Positions 1-6,955 of a stretch of 10,110 nt of DNA are shown piece by piece. A program made the position numbers and the translations under genes. Source of the stretch: an uncultured Proteiniphilum sp. (GTDB taxonomy: Bacteria > Bacteroidota > Bacteroidia > Bacteroidales > Dysgonomonadaceae). The first letter of the stretch is position 1. Each line of letters starts with the position of its first letter. Below the pieces are notes generated by a model. That model did not search any database. It saw only the letters and a list, made by a program, of their open reading frames with translations, and was not told the DNA's origin. The stretch covers positions 1-10,110 of the forward strand of contig NZ_CALNAT010000052.1 of assembly GCF_937873925.1 (NCBI RefSeq), in the 5' to 3' direction.

Positions 1-2376
1 GCCGGTTCTTACAAAGTAACCGAAATGGCGGTAGTGGAAGACCTTCTCAAAGAAATGACCGGTGTAGAGATCGACGTGGACGGTACCATCAAAGTGAACG
101 GAAAAGAGATAAAAAAAATACTGGTGGATGGCAAAGAATTCTTTAGCAACGATCCTAAAATTGCGTCCAAAAATCTGCCTGCCAAGATGGTTGATAAGTT
201 ACAGGTGCTGGATAATAAATCGGAAATGGAAAAAATGACCGGATTTGACGACGAAGTGGAAGAGATGGTAATCAACCTCACCGTTAAGCCTGATATGAGA
301 CAGGGAGTTTTCGGCAATGCTTTCGCGGGTTACGGTAATAAAGAGCGATACGAAGCAAACGCAATGGTCAACTATATGAGGAACAGGGATCAGATGACTT
401 TCATAGGCGGCATCAATAACACCAACAATGCCGGTTTTTCCGATCTGGCCCCGGCTATGCTCGGGGGAACCGGCGGAGATCAAGGTTCCAGAGGAGGCAG
501 GGGCGGCGGCGGTGGCGGAAGTAACGGAATCACCACCTCGGGAAATACTGGATTCAATTTCAATAAGGAGTTTTCCAAAAAACTGGAGATAGGCGGCAAT
601 GCACGGTATGGCAGAAGCCATACGGAATCCGCCTCCAAAATCTATACACAAAACTTTCTGAGCAAAGGCGATACTTATGAAACGGAGAACGACCGCTCTA
701 ACAGCTTTAGCGATAATGTAAATTTCGATCTGCGGATTGAGTGGAAACCCGATTCGCTCACATCGCTCGTTTTTCGTCCCAACGCTTCGTTTTATAAGAA
801 TGAAAGAGAAGAAGAGAGTGACTTTGCTACTACCCGGGAAAATAGCGATACCGTCAATTTCGGTAATTCCGGATATGCATCACACGGCAACGGAAATAAC
901 TTCGGAGGGAATATCCATCTTAACCGCCGTTTGGGAAAACAGGGGCGGAGCATCAGTCTCGGACTGGATGCCGGTACGAGCGATTCTGAAAGCAGGGCGA
1001 CGAACCTTTCCAACACCTATTACAATGGAACGCGTCCCGATGACCTGATCGACCAACGTATCACCAATAAAAACAGCGGAACAAACTGGCGCTCTTCCCT
1101 CTCCTATGTGGAACCGATAGGAGAGCAAAAATTCCTTCAGTTCTCATACAGCTACCGTCAAAATTCATCCGGCTCGGACAGAGATACCCGCACACAAGAC
1201 GAGGAGGGCAATTACACGATTTACGACAAACAATACAGCAAGATACTGAAGAACAGCTCCATCGATCAGGATATCAGCCTCACTTTCCGTTCAAGAAGAG
1301 AAAAATACAACTACTCTGTCGGCTTCAATATATACCCCTCTACCTCCAAAAGGAAGACTTTTGTAGGCGATTCATTGATCAACGACCTCACACAGAAAGT
1401 GACGAATTATTCACCCAATGCGCAATTCAATTATATGTGGACAAGGCAGAAAAATCTGCGGTTTACCTACAACGGAAGTACCGACCAGCCTTCTGTAAAT
1501 CAGATATCACCGGTGACAGATATCACCAACCCGCTGAATATCACTTATGGGAACCCGGATCTTAAGCCATCATTCCATCACCGTCTCGATCTGAGGTATC
1601 AAAATTCCCAACCGGAGAATAACCGCTTTTACATGCTGAACAGCAATTTCAACTATACGACTAACGCCATCGTCACATCCCGTTTTACCGATCAGGAGAC
1701 AGGAAAAAAAGAAAATACCTATATGAATGTGAATGGCAATTGGGATGCCAGTATGCGATTTACGACTACACAACCCATCATCAGTAAAAGATTTACGGTT
1801 TCAAGTACTACCTCGACAAGCTACAGCAGGAGCCACGGTTTTTCCAACTACGAAGAAAATATCAGCAAACAGACCAATCTTTCTGAAAATCTGAGTTTTA
1901 ATTACAAATCCAATCGATTTAACTTTTCAGTACGGGGAAATATCTCCTATAACAAGGTAAAGAACAGCCTCGAAGGACAGCAGGACAGGGAATTCTTCAA
2001 TTACGGTACCTCTGCGAATACAACCATTTATCTGCCGTTCGACCTGAATATCCAGAGTGATATACGCTATTCTACCAACTCAGGTTATGCAGACGGGTTC
2101 AAACAGAATGAAATTTTATGGAATGCATCATTGGAAAAACAGATATTAAAACAGAAAAACGGTATTGTCAGGCTGAAAGTATACGATATCCTGCAGCAAC
2201 GAAGTAACATCCGCAGAAATGTTTCATCAAATTTCATTCGCGACACCACTACCAATACACTCACCAACTATTTCATCGTTCACTTCGTATACCGTTTCAA
2301 CGTATTCAAAGGAGGGGCATCACGCAGTGATATGCAGAGGAGAGGTCCCAGGGGAGAGGGTTCCGGCAGGAGTTAA
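1..2376 (+). CDS. Outer-membrane beta-barrel (TonB-dependent receptor-like) protein, 3' part
   Basis: The reading frame is open from base 1 with no start, so the N-terminus (signal peptide and probably a carboxypeptidase-regulatory-like domain) lies upstream; 791 residues are visible. Residues 1-105 look like the plug region of Bacteroidota outer-membrane receptors: AVVEDLLKEMTGVEIDVDGT, then KKILVDGKEFF, NLPAKMVDKLQV and TGFDDEVEE. A Gly/Arg-rich low-complexity loop follows at residues 155-176 (bases 463-528), a common feature of this family. The rest is an alternating polar/aromatic pattern rich in Asn, Ser, Thr and Tyr, as in membrane beta-strands, including a GNPDLKPS motif typical of receptor barrels. 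The last strand (NYFIVHFVYRFNVF) is followed by an unusual basic tail rich in Gly and Arg. Likely role: outer-membrane uptake or envelope structure; the substrate cannot be told. No SusD-like partner is visible. The family call is firm; true TonB dependence is less so, because the TonB box would lie outside the window. Confidence 0.88.
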   Translation, partial: AGSYKVTEMAVVEDLLKEMTGVEIDVDGTIKVNGKEIKKILVDGKEFFSNDPKIASKNLPAKMVDKLQVLDNKSEMEKMTGFDDEVEEMVINLTVKPDMRQGVFGNAFAGYGNKERYEANAMVNYMRNRDQMTFIGGINNTNNAGFSDLAPAMLGGTGGDQGSRGGRGGGGGGSNGITTSGNTGFNFNKEFSKKLEIGGNARYGRSHTESASKIYTQNFLSKGDTYETENDRSNSFSDNVNFDLRIEWKPDSLTSLVFRPNASFYKNEREEESDFATTRENSDTVNFGNSGYASHGNGNNFGGNIHLNRRLGKQGRSISLGLDAGTSDSESRATNLSNTYYNGTRPDDLIDQRITNKNSGTNWRSSLSYVEPIGEQKFLQFSYSYRQNSSGSDRDTRTQDEEGNYTIYDKQYSKILKNSSIDQDISLTFRSRREKYNYSVGFNIYPSTSKRKTFVGDSLINDLTQKVTNYSPNAQFNYMWTRQKNLRFTYNGSTDQPSVNQISPVTDITNPLNITYGNPDLKPSFHHRLDLRYQNSQPENNRFYMLNSNFNYTTNAIVTSRFTDQETGKKENTYMNVNGNWDASMRFTTTQPIISKRFTVSSTTSTSYSRSHGFSNYEENISKQTNLSENLSFNYKSNRFNFSVRGNISYNKVKNSLEGQQDREFFNYGTSANTTIYLPFDLNIQSDIRYSTNSGYADGFKQNEILWNASLEKQILKQKNGIVRLKVYDILQQRSNIRRNVSSNFIRDTTTNTLTNYFIVHFVYRFNVFKGGASRSDMQRRGPRGEGSGRS

Positions 2377-2379
2377 AAC

Positions 2380-2496
2380 TCAAAAATCCGGAAAACGAAA
2401 TCTGTCAAAAGGCGATACTAACTTCCTTCTGTATTTGTAGAGTTGATATACCCAATAGAGAAGAAATCCTGTGATAATATTTTTTTTCAAAGACAT
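2380..2496 (-). CDS. Putative 38-residue single-pass membrane microprotein
   Basis: A short ORF begins six bases after the stop codon of the HU-SPOR gene on the same strand and ends three bases before the convergent barrel gene's stop, so it fills the gap almost exactly. The predicted peptide starts MSLKKNIITGFLLYWVYQLY and continues with a basic stretch (KYRRK) and an aromatic/charged tail ending FRFPDF. The layout of hydrophobic stretch then positive cluster suggests a small inner-membrane protein; the hydrophobic stretch is only about 15 residues. Codons 3-6 contain a run of eight A (coding strand). I do not recognise the family. It would be cotranscribed with, and possibly coupled to, the upstream gene. 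It could also be a chance ORF; no ribosome-binding site helps the decision, as is usual in this phylum. Confidence 0.42.
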   Translation of the reverse strand: MSLKKNIITGFLLYWVYQLYKYRRKLVSPFDRFRFPDF

Positions 2497-2502
2497 AGCC
2501 AG

Positions 2503-3468
2503 TTATCGTTTTAGAATCCATGCATCGGTATGCGTGGGGAATTTCTTATGAACTTCTCTCAAATAGACTTCCGCCGCATTTTTATCGGTAAATGAAGCGG
2601 CATATACATCAATACGATCGGGACGTTGCAGCCATCCTGTCTGATGAAAACCCTCGTCAATCAGCAGTTGCGTGGTTTTTTGGGCCGACTCCATACCTTT
2701 ATAAACACCCATTACTATGTAGTATCTGGATAAATTGCCCGTTACCTTCAGTTCGGAGACGTCAACTGCCGGTGCAGCTATTCCGCTTACGGGAGTGGAT
2801 TGCTTTCCCACCCTCTCGGTGTCAGTTATCGTTTCGCCTTCTATGACAGCGCTACTTACAGGTTGTGACATCCTGGGGCGAAACCAGCCGGTTTCAGAGA
2901 TCATCCGGGCAGACTGCCGGCCAATAGTGGCATCACTCACCGGAAGGATAAACATCAGCACGGCTACAACAGCCACGGCGGCGACACTTATACCCGCACC
3001 ACGGCTCCATTTTTGTCTGCTTTGATTTTTTCCGACCGCCACGGCGGGCTGCATCTGTATCAGGGGTTTCAGGGTAGCCTGGGTAAGTCCGAAAAAAGCG
3101 GGCCGGACAAATGATCCCGGGGTGTACACAAAACGTTTATCATCATGCATGACAAAAGAGCCTAACTTCCCCATATCCATACGACGTTGTTCATACAGTT
3201 GCCGTTTCAGTTCCCGCACATCCTGCGCGATCTTTTGCATGGCCGATTCAAACGTCATGCCTCCGTTCTTCATATAAGACTGCGCCAGCAATCCGTCATT
3301 ATGGACGAGGTCACGGTTAAATACCAGTTCACACGAAGGAGCGTGGAATGTCGATATCCCATCCTTACGTGAGGAAATAGTATTTATCACAAAACCACCA
3401 AAATCGGGAATGATCACACAATTGTGATCATGCAGCAAAAGTTCAATATGGGAAGTAAAGTGATCCAT
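2503..3468 (-). CDS. HU-CCDC81 and SPOR domain membrane protein
   Basis: A 321-residue protein with three parts. Residues 1 to about 135 match the paired HU-like (CCDC81-type) domains of Bacteroidota: MDHFTSHIELLLHDHNCVII followed by PDFGGFV, and later MDMGKLGSF and FFGLTQATLKP. A transmembrane helix follows at about 158-176 (GAGISVAAVAVVAVLMFILP). After a Ser/Thr/Pro-containing linker comes a C-terminal SPOR domain at about 247-320 (RYYIVMGVYKGMESA to TDAWILKR). SPOR domains bind glycan strands stripped of stem peptides at division septa, and HU-type domains bind DNA, so the protein could link nucleoid and septal wall across the inner membrane; this is inference from domain order. The start is fixed because the conserved N-terminal motif begins within a few residues of this ATG. 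It lies 46 bases downstream of ruvC and may share its transcript or use its own promoter at 3473-3480. Confidence 0.88.
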   Translation of the reverse strand: MDHFTSHIELLLHDHNCVIIPDFGGFVINTISSRKDGISTFHAPSCELVFNRDLVHNDGLLAQSYMKNGGMTFESAMQKIAQDVRELKRQLYEQRRMDMGKLGSFVMHDDKRFVYTPGSFVRPAFFGLTQATLKPLIQMQPAVAVGKNQSRQKWSRGAGISVAAVAVVAVLMFILPVSDATIGRQSARMISETGWFRPRMSQPVSSAVIEGETITDTERVGKQSTPVSGIAAPAVDVSELKVTGNLSRYYIVMGVYKGMESAQKTTQLLIDEGFHQTGWLQRPDRIDVYAASFTDKNAAEVYLREVHKKFPTHTDAWILKR

Positions 3469-3472
3469 AAGG

Positions 3473-3480
3473 CAAAGATA
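3473..3480 (-). promoter_or_regulatory. Candidate -7 promoter element of the HU-SPOR gene
   Basis: Reading the minus strand, TATCTTTG matches the Bacteroidota -7 consensus TAnnTTTG exactly. It lies only four bases before the ATG at 3468, so a transcript from it would have almost no leader. No good TTTG -33 box is at the expected 19-20 base spacing (the nearest, 3505-3508, is 24 bases away), which weakens the call. Confidence 0.35.
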
Positions 3481-3514
3481 AAGAACTTTATACGAAATTC
3501 GTCACAAAAAACGA

Positions 3515-4078
3515 TTATTTTTTCACCTTTTCCGGGTTGTGACCCGCATAATCTTTCCAGCTTTTATATTTTTTTTCACCGGTAGTGATATTCGATTGAT
3601 AGAAATGACATAGTGCCGCTGCAAGACCGTCGGACGCATCCAGTTGCGGAAGCATATTCTCTTCGGGGATATGGAGTAGCTTCTGCAACATGTAGGCCAC
3701 CTGCTCTTTGGCGGCCCTCCCGTTTCCGGTAATGGCCATCTTTATTTTAAGCGGTGCATACTCAAAAATAGGAATATCCCGCGATATAGCGGCGGCCATA
3801 GCTACCCCCTGTGCACGCCCCAGTTTAAGCATACTCTGCACGTTCTTGCCAAAGAAAGGAGATTCAATAGCCAGTTCATCCGGAAGATACTCCTCGATAA
3901 GGCCTATGACCCGTGCATATATTTTTGCCAGCTTCAGGTAATGATCGTCATATTTGCCCAGCTGCATTACCCCCATCGCTTCCATGAAGGGCTTGTTACC
4001 GAGCACACGGAGAATACCGTACCCCATCACCTGCGTACCGGGATCGATCCCCATAATAATCCGTTCTTTCCGTATCAT
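3515..4078 (-). CDS. ruvC: Holliday junction endodeoxyribonuclease RuvC
   Basis: RuvC cuts Holliday junctions symmetrically, working with the RuvAB branch-migration motor in recombinational repair. The 187-residue length is normal for the family. The acidic residues of the RNase H-like fold are all present: D12 in GIDPGT, E72 in AIESPFFGKN, and D147 and D150 in PQLDASDGLAAALCH. The DNA-contacting lysine region is also visible (K113 in IKMAITGNG, K124 in AAKEQV), and LKLGRAQGVA matches the conserved helix. The C-terminus has a short basic extension (KKYKSWKDYAGHNPEKVKK). The start at 4078 is preferred over the internal Met9 because its ATG overlaps the stop of the DUF4286 gene as ATGA, indicating translational coupling. 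ruvA and ruvB are not in the window. Confidence 0.96.
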   Translation of the reverse strand: MIRKERIIMGIDPGTQVMGYGILRVLGNKPFMEAMGVMQLGKYDDHYLKLAKIYARVIGLIEEYLPDELAIESPFFGKNVQSMLKLGRAQGVAMAAAISRDIPIFEYAPLKIKMAITGNGRAAKEQVAYMLQKLLHIPEENMLPQLDASDGLAAALCHFYQSNITTGEKKYKSWKDYAGHNPEKVKK

Positions 4079-4383
4079 CGACCAATGGTTTGCATCACAG
4101 TGGAAAACCCAGCCATTTTTTCTTTGAATCTCTCCAGCAAAGGAGCATAAATGGCTCCGCTCTCCTCGCTATTCCACCGCTCCAGCGCCGCCAGGTCGGA
4201 GACCAGGAATTCCATAGCAAAAGAAAGTCCTTCTTCTTCCTCTTTCCCAAATATGCGTGACAAACGGGGTGATGAGAGAAGGCCGCTTTGTATGGACATA
4301 GGGATAAAACGCTGCAGCATATATTCGATAAATTCTTCATGGATCTCTTCTTCCACATGGAAAGTAGTGTTAAAAACAATCAT
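4075..4383 (-). CDS. DUF4286 family protein
   Basis: A 102-residue protein starting MIVFNTTFHVEEEIHEEFIE, which fits the small DUF4286 family of Bacteroidota; function is unknown. It is soluble and rich in Glu, with IPMSIQSGLLSSPRLSRIFG and a predicted amphipathic C-terminal half, in line with a small alpha/beta ferredoxin-like domain (the fold is inferred). A longer frame extends to 4434, but those 17 extra residues would overlap the promoter elements of this gene and of the divergent tRNA, so the ATG at 4383 is the likely start. Its stop overlaps the ruvC start (ATGA), so the two are probably translated together, which hints at a link with recombination or simply reflects conserved gene order. 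Confidence 0.85.
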   Translation of the reverse strand: MIVFNTTFHVEEEIHEEFIEYMLQRFIPMSIQSGLLSSPRLSRIFGKEEEEGLSFAMEFLVSDLAALERWNSEESGAIYAPLLERFKEKMAGFSTVMQTIGR

Positions 4384-4417
4384 ATATCGTGATTTTTTAA
4401 TTTTCTGAACTATTCCG

Positions 4418-4448
4418 ATTGCAAATATAAACAAATTCCCTATCTTTG
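4418..4448 (+). promoter_or_regulatory. Promoter of tRNA-Ala
   Basis: A near-ideal Bacteroidota sigma-ABfr promoter: ATTG at 4418-4421 (consensus TTTG), a spacer of exactly 19 bases, then TATCTTTG at 4441-4448 (consensus TAnnTTTG). The mature tRNA begins 30 bases past the -7 box, leaving a short 5' leader to be removed by RNase P. Confidence 0.75.
4422..4429 (-). promoter_or_regulatory. Candidate -7 element for DUF4286-ruvC
   Basis: On the minus strand the bases read TATATTTG, an exact match to TAnnTTTG, 38 bases upstream of the ATG at 4383. This would leave a leader of roughly 30 bases. The -33 side is poor: at 19-base spacing it reads GGTG, and the first TTTG is 24 bases away. The element abuts the -33 box of the divergent tRNA promoter. 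Confidence 0.5.
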
Positions 4449-4478
4449 CACCACAAAAATCCGGAGGGATTATATCAC

Positions 4479-4555
4479 GGGGGTTTAGCTCATCTGGCTA
4501 GAGCGCAACACTGGCAGTGTTGAGGTGACCGGTTCGAGTCCGGTAATCTCCACCA
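4479..4555 (+). tRNA. tRNA-Ala (anticodon GGC)
   Basis: A complete cloverleaf of 77 bases. The acceptor strand GGGGGTT pairs with AATCTCC (4545-4551); the G3:U70 wobble pair that specifies alanine is present, as is A73. The D-stem is GCTC/GAGC and the anticodon stem CAACA/TGTTG encloses loop CTGGCAG with anticodon GGC at 4513-4515, reading GCC and GCU codons. The T-arm is ACCGG-TTCGAGT-CCGGT. The CCA end is encoded (4553-4555). It stands alone, not in an rRNA operon, and is transcribed divergently from DUF4286-ruvC. Confidence 0.97.
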
Positions 4556-4559
4556 AAGA

Positions 4560-4593
4560 AAGGGTGTCTTTTTCAAGGCTCCCTTATTTTTTT
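4560..4593 (+). terminator. Intrinsic terminator after tRNA-Ala
   Basis: Just past the tRNA, AAGGG (4560-4564) can pair with CCCTT (4581-4585), or more locally AAGG-CTC-CCTT (4575-4585) forms a tight hairpin; either is followed by A and seven T at 4587-4593. Position and T-run fit Rho-independent termination of the tRNA transcript. On the minus strand the AAGGG/CCCTT stem is followed only by TCTTT, so it would be a weak terminator for the convergent acyl-CoA synthetase gene. Confidence 0.7.
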
Positions 4594-4637
4594 ACAGCCC
4601 CGGTATGGCGGCTGGCGGTATATTCAATCAGTATGAT

Positions 4638-6344
4638 CTACAGGATCTCAATGCCGTTTTTCTCACATAGCGCGAGGATCATTTCCCTAAGGCGGAATTT
4701 CTGTATCTTGCCGCTGCCGGTCATCGGGTACTCGTCCACGAAAAAGACATAGCGGGGTATCTTATACTTGGCAATTTTCCCTTTACAAAAATCCCGCACG
4801 TCTTCGGTCTCTAACCGGTGCCCTTCCTTGGGGATGATGAAGGCGCCCACGTCCTCCCCATACCGACCCGACGCCACGGCCACCACTTGTACATCCTTCA
4901 CCCCCGGCATCCGGTAGAGATAATCCTCTACCTCTTTGGGAGATATATTCTCCCCTCCCCTGATGATCATATCTTTGATACGCCCGGTAATGCGATAGTT
5001 TCCGTTCTCGTCCTTTACCCCCAGATCACCCGAATGCAGGAACCCCTTCTTGTCGATAACCTGAGCCGTTGCTTCCGGATTTTTGTAATACCCTTTCATC
5101 ACGTTATACCCGCGGCAGCACATCTCTCCCTGCATACCCACAGGGCACTCATTTCCTGTTTCGGGATCGATCACCTTCACTTCGGTAAACTCATAATCAT
5201 GCCCCACGGTCGTGCACCGCACGTCAAAGGGATCATCCACACGACTCTGTGTCATGCCCGGGGAGGTCTCCGTCAATCCATACACGCTGGTCAGGTCCAT
5301 AAACATCTTTTCGTTCACTTGTTTCATCAGCTCTTCGGGGCAGAGGGAACCGGCCATGATCCCCGTGCGCAGCGAACTCACGTCAAACAGGTCGAACATG
5401 GGATGGTTGAGCTGGGCGATAAACATGGTGGGAACCCCATGCAATACGGTGCATCGTTCCTTATGGACGGAAGCAAGCGTGACCAGCGGGTGGAACCGCT
5501 CCACCATCACCTGCGTGCTGCCATGCGTCAGGCAGCACATGGTGGCCAGCACCACCCCAAAGCAATGAAACAGGGGCACGCAGACGCAGCACTTGTCGCC
5601 AGACGTGAATTTCATATGCACCCCGGTCAGATATCCGTTATTGGCAATATTGTGGTGGGTAAGCATCACTCCCTTGGGAAACCCCGTGGTACCCGACGTG
5701 TACTGCATGTTCACCACGTCATGGCATCGGGAAAGTGAACGCAATCGTGTGAATTCGCGGTCGGGAACATTATTCCCAAGCAGTAGCAATTCGGCCGTGT
5801 TATACATCCCGCGGTATTTCTCCTGTCCTATGTACACCACGTTCCTGAGTTCGGGAAAGCGATCAGATTTCAATTTACCACGTTGGATGCTCCTCAGTTC
5901 GGGGACCAGGTCGTAAATAATATCGGTATAATTGCTTCCCGGAACGCCGTCGGTCATGCACAATGTGTGCATGTCCGAATCTTTCATGAGGTAAGCCAGT
6001 TCTTCGGTACGATAGCTGGTGTTCACCGTCACAGCCACGGCGCCGATCTTCGCGGCCGCGTAGAGAAAGGTGAGCCAGTCCGGCACGTTTTGGGCCCAGA
6101 TACCTACGTTGCTGCCCCGGGTCACCCCGATGGAGATCAACCCTTTTGCCATGTTATCGACCCTTTTATTGAAGGTATCCCAGCTAAAACGCAGGTTACG
6201 GTCGGAGTAAACAATATATTCTTTATCCGGTGTTTCTTTGGCCCAGTATTCCAGCCAGTCTCCCAGCGTTCTGTCGGAAAGTTGAATAACGGATTGATTG
6301 ATCATTGCTAATAACGGATTTTTCCGCGTTACCGCGGAGTTCAT
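4638..6344 (-). CDS. AMP-binding fatty-acyl-CoA synthetase
   Basis: A 568-residue ANL-superfamily adenylating enzyme, most like long/medium-chain fatty acid-CoA ligases, which activate a carboxylic acid with ATP to an acyl-AMP and transfer it to CoA. All core motifs are intact: the phosphate loop YTSGTTGFPKG at 215-225, YGLTETSP at 355-362, HSGDLG at 437-442, the hinge GRIKDMIIRGGENISPKEVE starting at 454, and the C-terminal catalytic lysine K546 in MTGSGKIQKF. No transmembrane segment or carrier domain is seen, so a cytoplasmic ligase is likely. The substrate cannot be fixed from sequence. The start at 6344 is supported by its ATGA overlap with the upstream XRE-cupin gene; an internal ATG at 6305 (Met14, MINQSVIQLSDRT) is a fair alternative, because conserved sequence begins there. 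By eye it is GC-richer than its neighbours, which probably explains the long antisense frame inside it. Confidence 0.92.
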   Translation of the reverse strand: MNSAVTRKNPLLAMINQSVIQLSDRTLGDWLEYWAKETPDKEYIVYSDRNLRFSWDTFNKRVDNMAKGLISIGVTRGSNVGIWAQNVPDWLTFLYAAAKIGAVAVTVNTSYRTEELAYLMKDSDMHTLCMTDGVPGSNYTDIIYDLVPELRSIQRGKLKSDRFPELRNVVYIGQEKYRGMYNTAELLLLGNNVPDREFTRLRSLSRCHDVVNMQYTSGTTGFPKGVMLTHHNIANNGYLTGVHMKFTSGDKCCVCVPLFHCFGVVLATMCCLTHGSTQVMVERFHPLVTLASVHKERCTVLHGVPTMFIAQLNHPMFDLFDVSSLRTGIMAGSLCPEELMKQVNEKMFMDLTSVYGLTETSPGMTQSRVDDPFDVRCTTVGHDYEFTEVKVIDPETGNECPVGMQGEMCCRGYNVMKGYYKNPEATAQVIDKKGFLHSGDLGVKDENGNYRITGRIKDMIIRGGENISPKEVEDYLYRMPGVKDVQVVAVASGRYGEDVGAFIIPKEGHRLETEDVRDFCKGKIAKYKIPRYVFFVDEYPMTGSGKIQKFRLREMILALCEKNGIEIL

Positions 6345-6904
6345 GCAGGAGCATATACGATACCCAGTATCTTTGCCGTGGCATTATCCCCGGCCGTCAC
6401 CCGGTGATCCACGATGGAGTCGTAATAAATGCTGTCACCCTTGTGTAACTCATACCTCTCTTTTCCATAGTGCACTACGATGTCGCCCTCCAACACGAAG
6501 AGAAACTCTTCGCCTTCGTGCGACGAGTAACTTTCGTTTCCGGCTACAGGCTTGATATCAATGAGAAACGGCTCCATGCTCCGCCCGGCTTTTTTCGCTG
6601 CCAGCGAAGCAAAATCCATGTGTGAGTGATTGTCGGTCAGGTGGCTGGTAAAGGTGACCGTTGGGGATGAATGGGTATGCCGGGTAACAACCGGTCCTAA
6701 CTCTTCACTGTCGTCGAGAAAAGTACCTGGGCGCACTCCCAGTGCACGCGCAATCTTAATTATCGACGCAAGGGATGGAATTCTTTCATCTTCCAGGATC
6801 CTATTTACCTGATCCAGTGTTAACCCGGCTCCTGCAGCCAGATCTTCGGCCGATATATTTTTACCGGCGCATACCATTTTTATTTTTTCCGTAACAGTTG
6901 TCAT
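6341..6904 (-). CDS. XRE-type helix-turn-helix regulator with cupin sensor domain
   Basis: A 187-residue one-component regulator. Residues 5-58 form an XRE/Cro-type HTH (KIKMVCAGKNISAEDLAAGA to IIKIARALGV), followed by a linker and a cupin_2 barrel at about 113-183 with SSHEGEEFLFVLEG and a second histidine in DHRVTAG (H129, E133 and H167 are possible metal ligands). Proteins of this layout sense a small molecule with the cupin and control adjacent metabolic genes; here the partner is the acyl-CoA synthetase, joined by a 4-base ATGA overlap. The start at 6904 (MTTVTEKIK) is chosen over the in-frame ATG at 6946: that longer form would place the start codon within the promoter, and its extra residues (MFKLFYFCSFNRKK) are encoded by the AT-rich promoter DNA. 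The ligand is unknown; a fatty acid or acyl-CoA is a reasonable inference. Confidence 0.9.
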   Translation of the reverse strand: MTTVTEKIKMVCAGKNISAEDLAAGAGLTLDQVNRILEDERIPSLASIIKIARALGVRPGTFLDDSEELGPVVTRHTHSSPTVTFTSHLTDNHSHMDFASLAAKKAGRSMEPFLIDIKPVAGNESYSSHEGEEFLFVLEGDIVVHYGKERYELHKGDSIYYDSIVDHRVTAGDNATAKILGIVYAPA

Positions 6905-6923
6905 CTTTTTCCGATTGAAGCTG

Positions 6924-6955
6924 CAAAAATAAAATAATTTAAACAACAGACCAAA
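6924..6955 (-). promoter_or_regulatory. Promoter of the XRE-cupin / acyl-CoA synthetase operon
   Basis: On the minus strand TATTTTTG (6931-6924) matches TAnnTTTG exactly, and TTTG (6955-6952) lies 20 bases upstream as a -33 box. The -7 box is 19 bases before the ATG at 6904, giving a short leader. This sets the regulator's start codon and makes one promoter for both genes. Confidence 0.68.

Noticed and set aside
463..528. Gly/Arg-rich low-complexity segment in the barrel protein as a novel feature
   Set aside because: Such Gly-rich loops between plug and barrel are common in this outer-membrane family.
2471..2490. T8 run after the barrel gene as its terminator
   Set aside because: It is about 100 bases past the stop and no convincing GC hairpin precedes it. 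It more likely encodes the Lys codons of the minus-strand small ORF.
4384..4434. Longer DUF4286 start at 4434 (17 extra residues)
   Set aside because: The extension covers the divergent promoter elements, while the conserved MIVFNTT start is at 4383.
4531..4555. tRNA-Ala 3' end as an integration (att) site
   Set aside because: No second copy of the tRNA 3' sequence and no integrase or mobile gene is present in the window.
4595..4614. CAGCC/GGCTG hairpin near the 3' end of the acyl-CoA synthetase gene
   Set aside because: On the minus strand it is followed by an A-rich stretch, not T residues, so it is not a terminator for that gene.
4818..5738. 306-codon plus-strand ORF antisense to the acyl-CoA synthetase gene
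   Set aside because: It lies wholly inside an intact enzyme gene with all ANL motifs. The predicted peptide is unusually rich in His and has no recognisable domain, as expected for an antisense frame in GC-richer DNA.
6905..6946. Longer XRE-cupin start at 6946 (14 extra residues)
   Set aside because: It would run through the TATTTTTG -7 box, and the mRNA would begin after that start codon.
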